Positions 22,643 through 27,629 of a stretch of DNA of 27,629 bases are shown here, one piece after another. The stretch is taken from IMG/VR virus record IMGVR_UViG_3300036801_000101, positions 1 through 27,629 of that record; one strand, written 5' to 3'. Numbering within the stretch: the first letter of the stretch is position 1; each line of letters starts with the position of its first letter. The translations under genes and the position numbers were made by a program. Below the pieces are notes generated by a model. It did not search any database, was not told where the DNA came from, and saw only the letters and a program-made list of their open reading frames with translations. The stretch is from a virus.

Positions 22643-24019
22643 ATGAAGAAATTTTTCGGTGGAGTCCTAGCAGTTCTGACGATGTTGGCCTTGTTGGGCG
22701 CGGCTTCGATCATCATGCCGATCGGCGGCGGCACCGGGCTTTCGTCGCCAACCGCGAATCAGATCATGTATACGAACGGCGCGGCGGCGTTTGGTTTGAT
22801 CTCCGGAACCACCGGGCAATGCGTCGAATTCGTCACATCCTCGCCGCCGATCTCCACAACATGCCCGATCTCTGGCGGCACGACGGGCGGCGGGTTTGCG
22901 TGGAGCGGATCGCAAACGGACTCGGCAATCACCGCGGACGGATCGACGACGATCCGATGTTTGGGCGTGGCGGGAACGCATTTCACGATCGCGAGTTCGT
23001 ACTTGATGGTGACGGATTGCAACGCGACAACGTTCGTGGTCAACGACGGCGTGACGATCTTCACGGTGGGGCATCGTATTTTCGCATCAACGTCGATCAC
23101 TGTCGGCGGCGGATCCAGCGGCACGATTCGCAACAACGGACAACTCGCGGCAACCGGTGGAAACGCGTCCGGTGCTACGGCCGGCTCCGCTGGCGGGGCC
23201 GGTGCGATGGATCAATCTGCTTGGGGCGGCCTGCCAACCGGTTGTTTATGGTCTGGGCTTGCAACTTGTGGCACGAGCGTTCCCGCAGGCGTGATCGGAA
23301 TCACGGCGACGACGGGCAACGGTGGACAGGGAACGACTAGTATCGGTAATGGCGTGGCGACGGGCGACATCTGTAGCGCGAGCACAACCGGCGTGAACGG
23401 CACGCAAGGTGGTAGCGGCGGAAACGCTGGCGGCGGTGTTCATTCGGGCGGTGGCGGTGGAACCGTTCACGCGCAAGCATCTTGCACGACGAACAATCCC
23501 GCGGCATACGCGCAGTTAAGTTTGCCGTTTGCGCTCACGTGGATCGGGATGACGGGCGGCAATAACAACACGATGGGATACATCCCGACGAACGTGGGTT
23601 CGTCGTCGGGCGGCGCTGGCGGCGGCGACAACACAAGCGCCGGTGGTGGATCTGGCGGAAGCGGCGGAAACGGTGGTAATGGAAACCTTGTGATCCTCAG
23701 TTCACCAACGATCACCGTCAACACCGGCGCGGTGATTTCATCGGATGGCGCGAACGGGGGAAACGGCGGCAACGGCGCGAACGGTGTCGGCGGAAATGCT
23801 GGCGGCGGTGGTGCGGGTGCCGGTGGGCAAGGCGGCAACGGCGGCGTGATCGTTCTCGTTTACCACGCGTTGACGAACGGCGGATCGATTCACGCGAGCG
23901 CCGGAACGCACGGCAATCATGGAACGCACGGCAACGGGGCAGGCACCGGATCTGCTGGAACGGATGGAAACAACGGCAACGATGGACTCGCCGGATTGGT
24001 TTTGCAGATTCCGCAGTAG
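22643..24019 (+). CDS. glycine-rich adhesin-like protein with N-terminal signal sequence
   Basis: ATG 22643 has GAGGTG at 22631-22636 with a 6-nt spacer; the frame extends further upstream, but this start is the one with a ribosome site and it avoids overlapping the fibre gene. The 458-residue product starts MKKFFGGVLAVLTMLALLGA, a typical Sec signal or anchor sequence. Then comes a GGGTGLSSPTANQIMY unit like the one in the neighbouring fibre. The rest is beta-rich with long Gly/Asn-rich stretches (about 155-200, 230-295, 330-405) and a GxxGxxG-like tail near 420-450. Polyglycine-helix stretches are known in T-even-type gp38 adhesins. It is probably a surface-binding protein; a signal sequence is unusual on a tail component assembled in the cytoplasm. 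Confidence 0.75.
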   Translation: MKKFFGGVLAVLTMLALLGAASIIMPIGGGTGLSSPTANQIMYTNGAAAFGLISGTTGQCVEFVTSSPPISTTCPISGGTTGGGFAWSGSQTDSAITADGSTTIRCLGVAGTHFTIASSYLMVTDCNATTFVVNDGVTIFTVGHRIFASTSITVGGGSSGTIRNNGQLAATGGNASGATAGSAGGAGAMDQSAWGGLPTGCLWSGLATCGTSVPAGVIGITATTGNGGQGTTSIGNGVATGDICSASTTGVNGTQGGSGGNAGGGVHSGGGGGTVHAQASCTTNNPAAYAQLSLPFALTWIGMTGGNNNTMGYIPTNVGSSSGGAGGGDNTSAGGGSGGSGGNGGNGNLVILSSPTITVNTGAVISSDGANGGNGGNGANGVGGNAGGGGAGAGGQGGNGGVIVLVYHALTNGGSIHASAGTHGNHGTHGNGAGTGSAGTDGNNGNDGLAGLVLQIPQ

Positions 24020-24045
24020 AAATTTTGCGATCTGTTCTATTGCGG
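24011..24045 (+). terminator. 11-bp hairpin spanning the adhesin stop codon
   Basis: CCGCAGTAGAA (24011-24021) pairs with TTCTATTGCGG (24035-24045) with one G-T wobble and a 13-nt loop; the adhesin TAG is inside the 5' arm. No U-tract follows. It may end or protect the fibre mRNA and separate it from the lysis cassette. Its position argues against a start of the next gene at 24025. Confidence 0.5.
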
Positions 24046-24075
24046 ACGGTGTTACCGCGTGCAATTATCCGTGGC

Positions 24076-24528
24076 GTGAAGTCGGATCTTATTTTTTGGC
24101 TCGCCTTCGCGTTTGGTCAAGGTCTTTTCATTCTGCGACGCGCGGCGCTCGCCGTTCGATCTCCGATGAATGCAATGCGGACGCGGCGGCAATACGTCCG
24201 TTTGAATTGGGACATTCTCGGGATCCGTTCGGCGTTGGAATTTGTTTTCGTTTTCACACCCTACCGGCACGTTCCACTTGATCGGTTGACGGCCGCGTTG
24301 CCGTGGCATCTACCGTTCAACATTCCGCAAGACAGCCTCGCATTCTGCATTCTGCTCGGGTATCTCTCCAGTTCCATGATGGATTCGGCGGCGATGCAAG
24401 AAAAATTGTTCGGTTTCCCGATCCCCGGTTGGGTGAAAGAAACCATCCCGCAGATTCCGGCCGTGCAACAATTGGTTCAAAATCTGACAACTAAAACGGT
24501 GGCGGGAGAGCCGGCCGATCGGGATTAA
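24076..24528 (+). CDS. membrane protein, holin candidate
   Basis: GTG 24076 is chosen because it follows the 24011-24045 hairpin and because its first residues MKSD match those of the other small membrane protein at 25097; TTG 24025 in the same frame is possible. Neither has a good ribosome site. The 150-residue product has a membrane segment at about 3-28 (DLIFWLAFAFGQGLFILRRAAL), a moderately hydrophobic stretch near 50-60, and a second likely segment near 90-105 (SLAFCILLGYLSSSMMDS), then an amphipathic C-terminus. No family is recognised. Presence just upstream of a lysozyme-like candidate makes a holin-type role possible, but this is inference. Confidence 0.6.
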   Translation: MKSDLIFWLAFAFGQGLFILRRAALAVRSPMNAMRTRRQYVRLNWDILGIRSALEFVFVFTPYRHVPLDRLTAALPWHLPFNIPQDSLAFCILLGYLSSSMMDSAAMQEKLFGFPIPGWVKETIPQIPAVQQLVQNLTTKTVAGEPADRD

Positions 24529-24535
24529 CTTGGCG

Positions 24536-24808
24536 ATGTCACACGGGGGGAATGTGAACATCCGACAACATTTCGAGACTACACCCGAAGGACGCTTGGC
24601 CGCGGTGTGCCGGATCGCGATGTTCCGGGAAGTGAATCTGCATCACCACCTCCCAGATTATGCCGATCTGCGCGAATCGTTGCGCATCCCGGTTCAGGTC
24701 GAATTGTTAGGAGCACAACTGGACGAGGCGCGATTGAAACCGGACAACGACGAACGGATCCGGCAACTGATCGAAGAAATCGCGCTTCTAAAGGCGGCCA
24801 ATGTTTAA
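24536..24808 (+). CDS. small soluble protein of unknown function, 90 aa
   Basis: The frame opens at TTG 24530 or ATG 24536; the ATG is preferred although neither has a clear ribosome site. The product is helical, with a short His-rich stretch (NLHHHLPDYADL) and a C-terminal amphipathic helix (NDERIRQLIEEIALLKAA) that could form a coiled coil. No family is recognised. It overlaps the next gene by 8 nt, so the two are probably co-translated within the lysis/membrane cassette. Confidence 0.6.
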   Translation: MSHGGNVNIRQHFETTPEGRLAAVCRIAMFREVNLHHHLPDYADLRESLRIPVQVELLGAQLDEARLKPDNDERIRQLIEEIALLKAANV

Positions 24809-25100
24809 GTGGGCGGTGTTGCTGGAGGATGCAAAGTGTTGCGTTTCGCATTGCGATGTCGGAGCTCGGCACGTCTGGGCACAGGATTTCCCACGCGGCG
24901 CAGAGGTGGCCTACTGTTGCAAACATTTCACCGCGGTGATCTCGGAGATATTCGACGCGCGTGATGCCATCTATGCGCGTTCGACGCAAAACGCGTTGAT
25001 GGAATTGGAGAAGCGGGTTCGTTCGATCATCACGCTTCATAAGCGGATGGACGAAGAAACGTTGCGCGTCAACAGGGTGTTGAATGGAGTCGACGAGTGA
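24801..25100 (+). CDS. Cys/His-containing protein of the lysis cassette, 99 aa
   Basis: ATG 24801 overlaps the upstream gene and has AAAGGCGG just before it. The N-terminal half has CCVSHC (residues 13-18) and CCKH (39-42), spaced like a zinc-binding site. The C-terminal half is one long charged helix (ALMELEKRVRSIITLHKRMD). No family is recognised. Its stop overlaps the GTG of the next gene (GTGA). The combination of a metal-like knuckle and a coiled-coil-type helix suggests protein-protein contact, but its function is unknown. Confidence 0.65.
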   Translation: MFKWAVLLEDAKCCVSHCDVGARHVWAQDFPRGAEVAYCCKHFTAVISEIFDARDAIYARSTQNALMELEKRVRSIITLHKRMDEETLRVNRVLNGVDE

Positions 25101-25309
25101 AATCCGATTTCAGCGTGTTGATCTGGATCGTCGGCGTCGTGTTCATGGCGGGGATCACCTACGCGGCATTCCAACAATTGCGGAAAGATGTGAACGCGGT
25201 GGGCGGAAAGCAACGCCGTTTCGAGAAAAATCTGGTTCTCGTTTTGATGGCGATCACCGACAAGCCGGAACACCGGATTTTCCTGGCGCAATTTCTGAAA
25301 GATCCTTAG
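25097..25309 (+). CDS. small single-pass membrane protein, 70 aa
   Basis: GTG 25097 has TGGAG at 25085-25089 with a 7-nt spacer and overlaps the upstream stop. The product has one strong membrane helix at about 6-26 (SVLIWIVGVVFMAGITYAAF), a short basic linker, and an amphipathic C-terminal helix. That layout fits small lysis-associated membrane proteins such as holins or spanin-like partners, but no defining motif (such as a lipobox) is visible. It lies immediately upstream of the lysozyme-like gene. Confidence 0.7.
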   Translation: MKSDFSVLIWIVGVVFMAGITYAAFQQLRKDVNAVGGKQRRFEKNLVLVLMAITDKPEHRIFLAQFLKDP

Positions 25310-25323
25310 ACGAGGTGCGGCCG

Positions 25324-25707
25324 ATGCAAGATCTATCCGTGAAAATCGATGTGATGATTAAAGGGATCGCGAGGGCGGAAGGTTTCTACAAACCGGATAG
25401 CCTACCCGCGCGGATCCACAACCCGGGCGATCTGGAAATCGGGGATCGCGGGTACGGTGTGCAAGCCGGGAAAACGTGTTTTCCGGACGATCGCACCGGA
25501 TGGAATTGGCTTCACGGGGAAGGCACGTTGATGTTGTCGTCGATGCAAACCCGGCATCGTTCGCGCATCTACACGCTCGACATGACGTGGTTGCAAGTCG
25601 CCGATCATTGGACAGGGCACGACAATCCGGAAGCGTGGGCGGAAATCGTAAGCGCCGCGTGCGGTGCGCAACCGTTCAACACCTTGCAGGAATACGTCGA
25701 TTCTTAG
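25324..25707 (+). CDS. lysozyme-like candidate endolysin, 127 aa
   Basis: ATG 25324 has GAGGTG at 25312-25317 with a 6-nt spacer, the same site type as the adhesin. The frame is open upstream but that part lies over the previous gene. The product reads IARAEGFYKPDSLPARIHNPGDL, then a Gly-rich GYG segment, FPDDRTGWNWLHGEG and WLQVADHWTGHDNPEAW. E19 in RAEGF and the N-P-G-D-L stretch resemble small lysozyme/transglycosylase-like phage proteins, in which a glutamate acts as catalytic acid. Its position after small membrane genes supports a cell-wall role. It could instead be a virion-associated protein. Its stop overlaps the stop of a convergent gene. Confidence 0.55.
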   Translation: MQDLSVKIDVMIKGIARAEGFYKPDSLPARIHNPGDLEIGDRGYGVQAGKTCFPDDRTGWNWLHGEGTLMLSSMQTRHRSRIYTLDMTWLQVADHWTGHDNPEAWAEIVSAACGAQPFNTLQEYVDS

Positions 25708-25865
25708 AAAAACGTCGATGCGGTCAGAAACATCAACCCACACGCGATCAACCGCGTGCGGTACGGATCCACCACCGCAGGCCACGCGAACGCGCCGATC
25801 CCGAAAAGAACGGCCGCGATAACAACTAAGATGATGTGCAACGGCGCCTCGTTTCTGGGGAACAT
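25704..25865 (-). CDS. 53-residue membrane protein, two predicted helices
   Basis: On the minus strand ATG at 25865 is preceded by GGAGG with a 5-nt spacer (CCTCC at 25871-25875 on the plus strand). The product is MFPRNEAPLHIILVVIAAVL and onwards: helix 1 at about 9-31, a short polar loop (VDPYRTR), and helix 2 at about 39-53. Similar two-helix mini-proteins are common in phage genomes; function is unknown. Its TAA overlaps the plus-strand TAG of the lysozyme-like gene by 4 nt (TTAG), so the two operons converge with no space between them. Confidence 0.7.
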   Translation of the reverse strand: MFPRNEAPLHIILVVIAAVLFGIGAFAWPAVVDPYRTRLIACGLMFLTASTFF

Positions 25866-25866
25866 T

Positions 25867-25965
25867 TCAACCTCCAATTTTGAGATCGGGCACCAACCCG
25901 GAGGGGTTAATTCCGAACGGTGCCCGATCCCATTTCCCTGAGTGTGGGCAGGGAAAACGTTTCAT
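25867..25965 (-). CDS. possible 32-residue protein upstream of the membrane gene
   Basis: A minus-strand ORF starts at ATG 25965 (an in-frame ATG at 25986 would give 39 residues) and stops 1 nt before the ATG of the 53-residue gene; its last codons contain that gene's GGAGG. The sequence MKRFPCPHSGKWDRAPFGIN has a protein-like mix but no known family, and the starts lack good ribosome sites. Two strong hairpins fall entirely inside it, so the region may be a structured leader instead. Confidence 0.35.
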   Translation of the reverse strand: MKRFPCPHSGKWDRAPFGINPSGLVPDLKIGG

Positions 25966-25999
25966 GGCGCGTACGGTGGTTTCCATGTGACGTACCACC
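25884..25999 (-). promoter_or_regulatory. array of three hairpins in the leader of the minus-strand membrane gene
   Basis: First: GATCGGGCACC (25884-25894) pairs with GGTGCCCGATC (25919-25929), 11 bp without mismatch, enclosing a nested AACCC/GGGTT hairpin. Second: TTTCCCT (25933-25939) pairs with AGGGAAA (25950-25956). Third: GGTGGT (25975-25980) pairs with ACCACC (25994-25999) with ATG 25986 in its loop. On the minus strand the 11-bp stem ends 8 nt before the GGAGG ribosome site. Attenuation, mRNA protection or a protein-binding RNA are possible; no known riboswitch consensus is recognised. Confidence 0.55.
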
Positions 26000-26019
26000 A
26001 CACGCAATGCGCAACGAAT

Positions 26020-26238
26020 TTAGCCGCCACTACCACCGGGTGCGTCAGATGATGCAACGCTGGGTGAAGCATTCAATTGCGCCTCCAATTCGATGATCGC
26101 CGGGTACGCCAACTCCACCAACTTTTCCGGATGGATCCCCAACGTGATCGGCTTTTCGTTGCGGTAGATGTCGAACGTCGTCGTTCCGAACGGGTTCACG
26201 TGGGCGTGTACGCGCACGTCCTTGAAATTGATGTCCAA
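26020..26238 (-). CDS. small protein of unknown function, 72 aa
   Basis: The start is TTG at 26238 with AGGAG 5 nt upstream (CTCCT at 26244-26248 on the plus strand), lying inside the end of the preceding gene. The N-terminal two-thirds alternate strands (INFKDVRVHAHV, TTTFDIYRNEKPITLGI) and a helix (PEKLVELAYPAIIELEAQL); the end is a flexible Ser/Ala/Gly tail. No family is recognised. The gene is co-transcribed with the 135-residue gene; the ribosome site is well placed and the TTG start is the only one close to it. Confidence 0.7.
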   Translation of the reverse strand: MDINFKDVRVHAHVNPFGTTTFDIYRNEKPITLGIHPEKLVELAYPAIIELEAQLNASPSVASSDAPGGSGG

Positions 26239-26246
26239 GATTTCTC

Positions 26247-26654
26247 CTATGCCGCGGGTGCGGGTGCGGCCGTCGCCGGTGGCGGCGGCGGAAGCGCATT
26301 CAGAAATGCGACGACGGCGTTGATGTATTTTTGCACCGTGGGAATATCGGCCGTGTGCCCGGCATCGGAAAGCGCCGTCGTGAGAAGCGGCGCAAGAATC
26401 GTCGTCGCTTCCGACAATTTTTGTGGGCCGGTTCCCGATTGCGTTCCCATTGCGGCGAATTTCTGTTCGACGCCGACAACCACGCCAACGGTGGTTTGAA
26501 AAACGGATCCCAGAAGTGGATTGAAAAGCGCGATCTCGGGGCCTGCAGCAATGGCGATCTGCGTGGCTTTTCCGATCAATGGTTCCAGCGCCTTGAATCC
26601 GTTTTTGAAATCTGTTCCAAGGTGTTTGAGGAAGGAAACGAAGCTGTTCGTCAT
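26247..26654 (-). CDS. helical protein of unknown function, 135 aa
   Basis: The ATG at 26654 has no Shine-Dalgarno site but lies 9 nt after a good -10 box, so the mRNA is probably leaderless or nearly so. The product is amphipathic and hydrophobic in stretches (ATQIAIAAGPEIALFNPLLG, VFQTTVGVVVGVEQKFAAMG), contains SGTGPQKLSEATTILAPLL, and ends in a Pro/Ala-rich tail. A similar 'VE..M....GS/T...KL..A' layout occurs, from memory, in uncharacterised phage proteins. It may associate with membranes, but no clear transmembrane helix is certain. Its stop overlaps the ribosome site of the next gene. Confidence 0.72.
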   Translation of the reverse strand: MTNSFVSFLKHLGTDFKNGFKALEPLIGKATQIAIAAGPEIALFNPLLGSVFQTTVGVVVGVEQKFAAMGTQSGTGPQKLSEATTILAPLLTTALSDAGHTADIPTVQKYINAVVAFLNALPPPPPATAAPAPAA

Positions 26655-26663
26655 GCGGGAGAA

Positions 26664-26691
26664 TCTATACCGGATCGCGATCGCGATTCAA
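26664..26691 (-). promoter_or_regulatory. minus-strand promoter with 14-bp palindrome in the spacer
   Basis: Read on the minus strand: TTGAAT (26691-26686), 16-nt spacer, TATAGA (26669-26664). The spacer and -35 overlap ATCGCGATCGCGAT (26674-26687), a perfect 14-bp palindrome that could be an operator. The ATG of the 135-residue gene begins 9 nt after the -10, so a normal start point leaves about 0-3 nt of leader. Confidence 0.55.
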
Positions 26692-26694
26692 CTG

Positions 26695-26919
26695 TTAAGG
26701 TTTTGAATGTTTCGGACAGAGATCGCGATCGATGCCATCCGGCGTCGCGTGGCCGTTGCAGATCGGCGCGTCGCACGTGATCGGTTTACCCGACAATGCT
26801 CGGCCGATCTCCGCATCGCATAATTTCGTGGACGACAACGCGCAGAACCGGCACCGCGGCGCACGGCCTTTGCCGCGGGAACAAACGATCATGTTGTTTC
26901 CGATTCTTTCACAGGGCAT
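26695..26919 (-). CDS. Cys-rich probable zinc-binding protein, 74 aa
   Basis: ATG at 26919 has a GGAGGGAG ribosome site directly upstream (CTCCCTCC at 26921-26928 on the plus strand); the longer upstream frame overlaps other genes and lacks sense. Cysteines at 3, 13, 23, 26, 34, 49, 54 and 68, with H57 and H71, suggest two metal sites; CRFC, TCDAPIC and LCPKH are the clearest groups. Small proteins with CDxPxC and CPxH groups recur, from memory, in phage genomes without known function. It overlaps the upstream zinc-ribbon gene by 31 nt, as part of a tightly packed operon. Confidence 0.75.
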   Translation of the reverse strand: MPCERIGNNMIVCSRGKGRAPRCRFCALSSTKLCDAEIGRALSGKPITCDAPICNGHATPDGIDRDLCPKHSKP

Positions 26920-27092
26920 GCTCCCTCCATTTCCGACGCGAGGACGCCGTTCGGTTCCGTCCAAAACGTGCCGCATTGCGAACATCCCCACTCTTGATCG
27001 ACATCGCGAAAATGCACGTCGCGCACAAGGTGGATTTCGTTCCCGTAACACATCGGGCAACGTTTCGACGGCGGCCAGATCCGCAACATCAT
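26889..27092 (-). CDS. zinc-ribbon protein, 67 aa
   Basis: The ATG at 27092 overlaps the TGA of the preceding gene (ATGA), implying coupled translation; a second ATG follows at once. CPMC (residues 12-15) and CSQC (37-40) are spaced as in a zinc ribbon, with a WGCSQCGTFW strand that is typical of the second knuckle. A basic N-terminus and an acidic C-terminus flank it. The function may be nucleic-acid binding or adaptor, but nothing in the sequence fixes the target. Confidence 0.75.
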   Translation of the reverse strand: MMLRIWPPSKRCPMCYGNEIHLVRDVHFRDVDQEWGCSQCGTFWTEPNGVLASEMEGACPVKESETT

Positions 27093-27403
27093 CCGTGCAT
27101 TCCCACGGCATCGCGGAAATTCTGACAACCACAAAATTGATCGCCGCGGCAGAGAACGGCGTTGTGTTTCCCGCGCGGGTGTCCGCACATGCAAAGCGCG
27201 TTGTCGTCGGGCACGGCGGCCAACGCGTCCAACAATCCATCGACGGTGACAACGCGAAGGAGGCCGTGCGGCGTTGGGATTGTGAACGCGGCGCGTTCGA
27301 TCCATTCTTTTATCGATACCGGAATCCGATCTCCCTCGATCGCCCGAAGATATTCGCGGCACGCATGCGCCAACGACATCGATCCATTAACTTTATCGCT
27401 CAT
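27089..27403 (-). CDS. protein with C-terminal Cys/His cluster, 104 aa
   Basis: ATG at 27403 overlaps the stop of the truncated upstream gene (ATGA), with a GGGGGA-like site nearby. The N-terminal 65 residues are helical (LAHACREYLRAIEGDRIPVS, VDGLLDALAAV). The C-terminus has LCMCGHPRGKHNAVLC and FCGCQNF: C71, C73, H75, H80, C85, C91 and C93. A CxCGHxxxxH...C...CxC layout is, from memory, frequent in small phage proteins and looks like a zinc site. No enzyme motif is visible. Confidence 0.75.
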   Translation of the reverse strand: MSDKVNGSMSLAHACREYLRAIEGDRIPVSIKEWIERAAFTIPTPHGLLRVVTVDGLLDALAAVPDDNALCMCGHPRGKHNAVLCRGDQFCGCQNFRDAVGMHG

Positions 27404-27629
27404 AGATCCCCCAACGTGATTTCCCGTTCGACAAGTTGCCACGTTTTTTTTTGTCCGCGTGGGCCTTTCTTCCCCCAACCGTGAACGAATATCTTTCCGC
27501 GTGACAAGATCCACACTTCCGCGTTGTCTCTCGCGGCGCGTGCCTGCTCTACTTCTTTTTCGTCGTCGGGATCGGCCGCAAATCCTTGAATCTTCCGGAT
27601 CCGTTTGTTGAAATTCGACGATGCCGTTG
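27400..27629 (-). CDS. unknown protein, C-terminal fragment (5' end outside window)
   Basis: The minus-strand frame enters from the right edge and stops with TGA (27402-27400), overlapping the next start. The 75 readable residues include a charged helix (DDEKEVEQARAARDNAEVW), strands (WILSRGKIFVHGWG), a basic loop (KKGPRGQKK) and a final strand ending in LGDL. No family is recognised. It is the first visible member of the leftward operon that also makes the three Cys-rich proteins. Confidence 0.65.
   Translation of the reverse strand, partial: TASSNFNKRIRKIQGFAADPDDEKEVEQARAARDNAEVWILSRGKIFVHGWGKKGPRGQKKTWQLVEREITLGDL

Noticed and set aside
23160-23990. Repeated GGCGGAAACGG-like units as a possible CRISPR array or DNA repeat
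   Set aside because: The repeats are in frame, irregular in spacing and encode Gly/Asn motifs of the adhesin; there are no conserved repeat-spacer units.
22643-24019. Adhesin as a target of a diversity-generating retroelement
   Set aside because: No reverse transcriptase or template repeat is visible in the window.

Overview
The window is part of a tailed double-stranded DNA phage (or prophage) genome with siphovirus architecture: HK97-type head genes, a long-tail module, a tail tip, fibres, and a lysis/membrane cassette. It is GC-rich, uses Shine-Dalgarno sites of the GGAGG and GAGGTG types, and many genes overlap by ATGA or GTGA. The tail-tip order (DUF2460-like, DUF2163-like, NlpC/P60, Phage-tail_3-like hub) is the order known from gene transfer agents and many phages of Gram-negative bacteria, so a Gram-negative host is likely. 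No terminase, integrase, polymerase, tRNA gene or CRISPR array is visible, so the host and lifestyle cannot be fixed from this piece.

Left edge (1-1417): the end of a zinc-ribbon protein, a 34-residue zinc-ribbon protein, an AT-rich promoter candidate, and a 197-residue phage protein of unknown function. A 227-nt leader with a strong hairpin precedes the head genes. Head module (1418-7032): a portal protein fused to a Mu F/SPP1 gp7-like head morphogenesis domain, an XkdF-like protease fused to a scaffold-like tail (with an internal start that could make free scaffold), and an unusually long major capsid protein. A 268-nt gap after the capsid gene carries a 17-bp hairpin, a U-tract terminator, and a tandem 8-mer running into an extended -10 motif.

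Connector and tail module (7301-14509): head-tail connector, a small unrecognised ORF, HK97 gp10-like neck protein, tail terminator, tail tube, a 307-nt structured gap, G/GT-type tail chaperones joined by a -1 frameshift, a small unknown protein, and a 1132-residue tape measure. Tail tip and fibres (14506-24019): Dit-like protein, DUF2163-like protein, NlpC/P60 peptidase, a hub split into a 61-residue N-terminal piece and a 1093-residue body, a tail fibre, and a glycine-rich adhesin-like protein that begins with a Sec-type signal sequence.

Lysis/membrane cassette (24076-25707, plus strand): two small membrane proteins, two small soluble proteins, and a lysozyme-like candidate. A leftward operon (27629-25704, minus strand) converges on it. 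It encodes a truncated protein at the right edge, three small Cys-rich probable zinc-binding proteins, two unknown proteins behind a promoter that looks nearly leaderless with a palindromic operator candidate, a possible 32-39-residue ORF overlying a hairpin array, and a 53-residue two-helix membrane protein whose stop overlaps that of the lysozyme-like gene.

The most rewarding points are the frameshifted chaperone with a non-canonical slippery site, the nested scaffold start, the hub split at a Gly/Ser linker, the signal-bearing glycine-rich adhesin, the structured regulatory gaps, the palindrome-containing minus promoter, and a roughly five- to six-fold excess of GATC in sampled coding regions.
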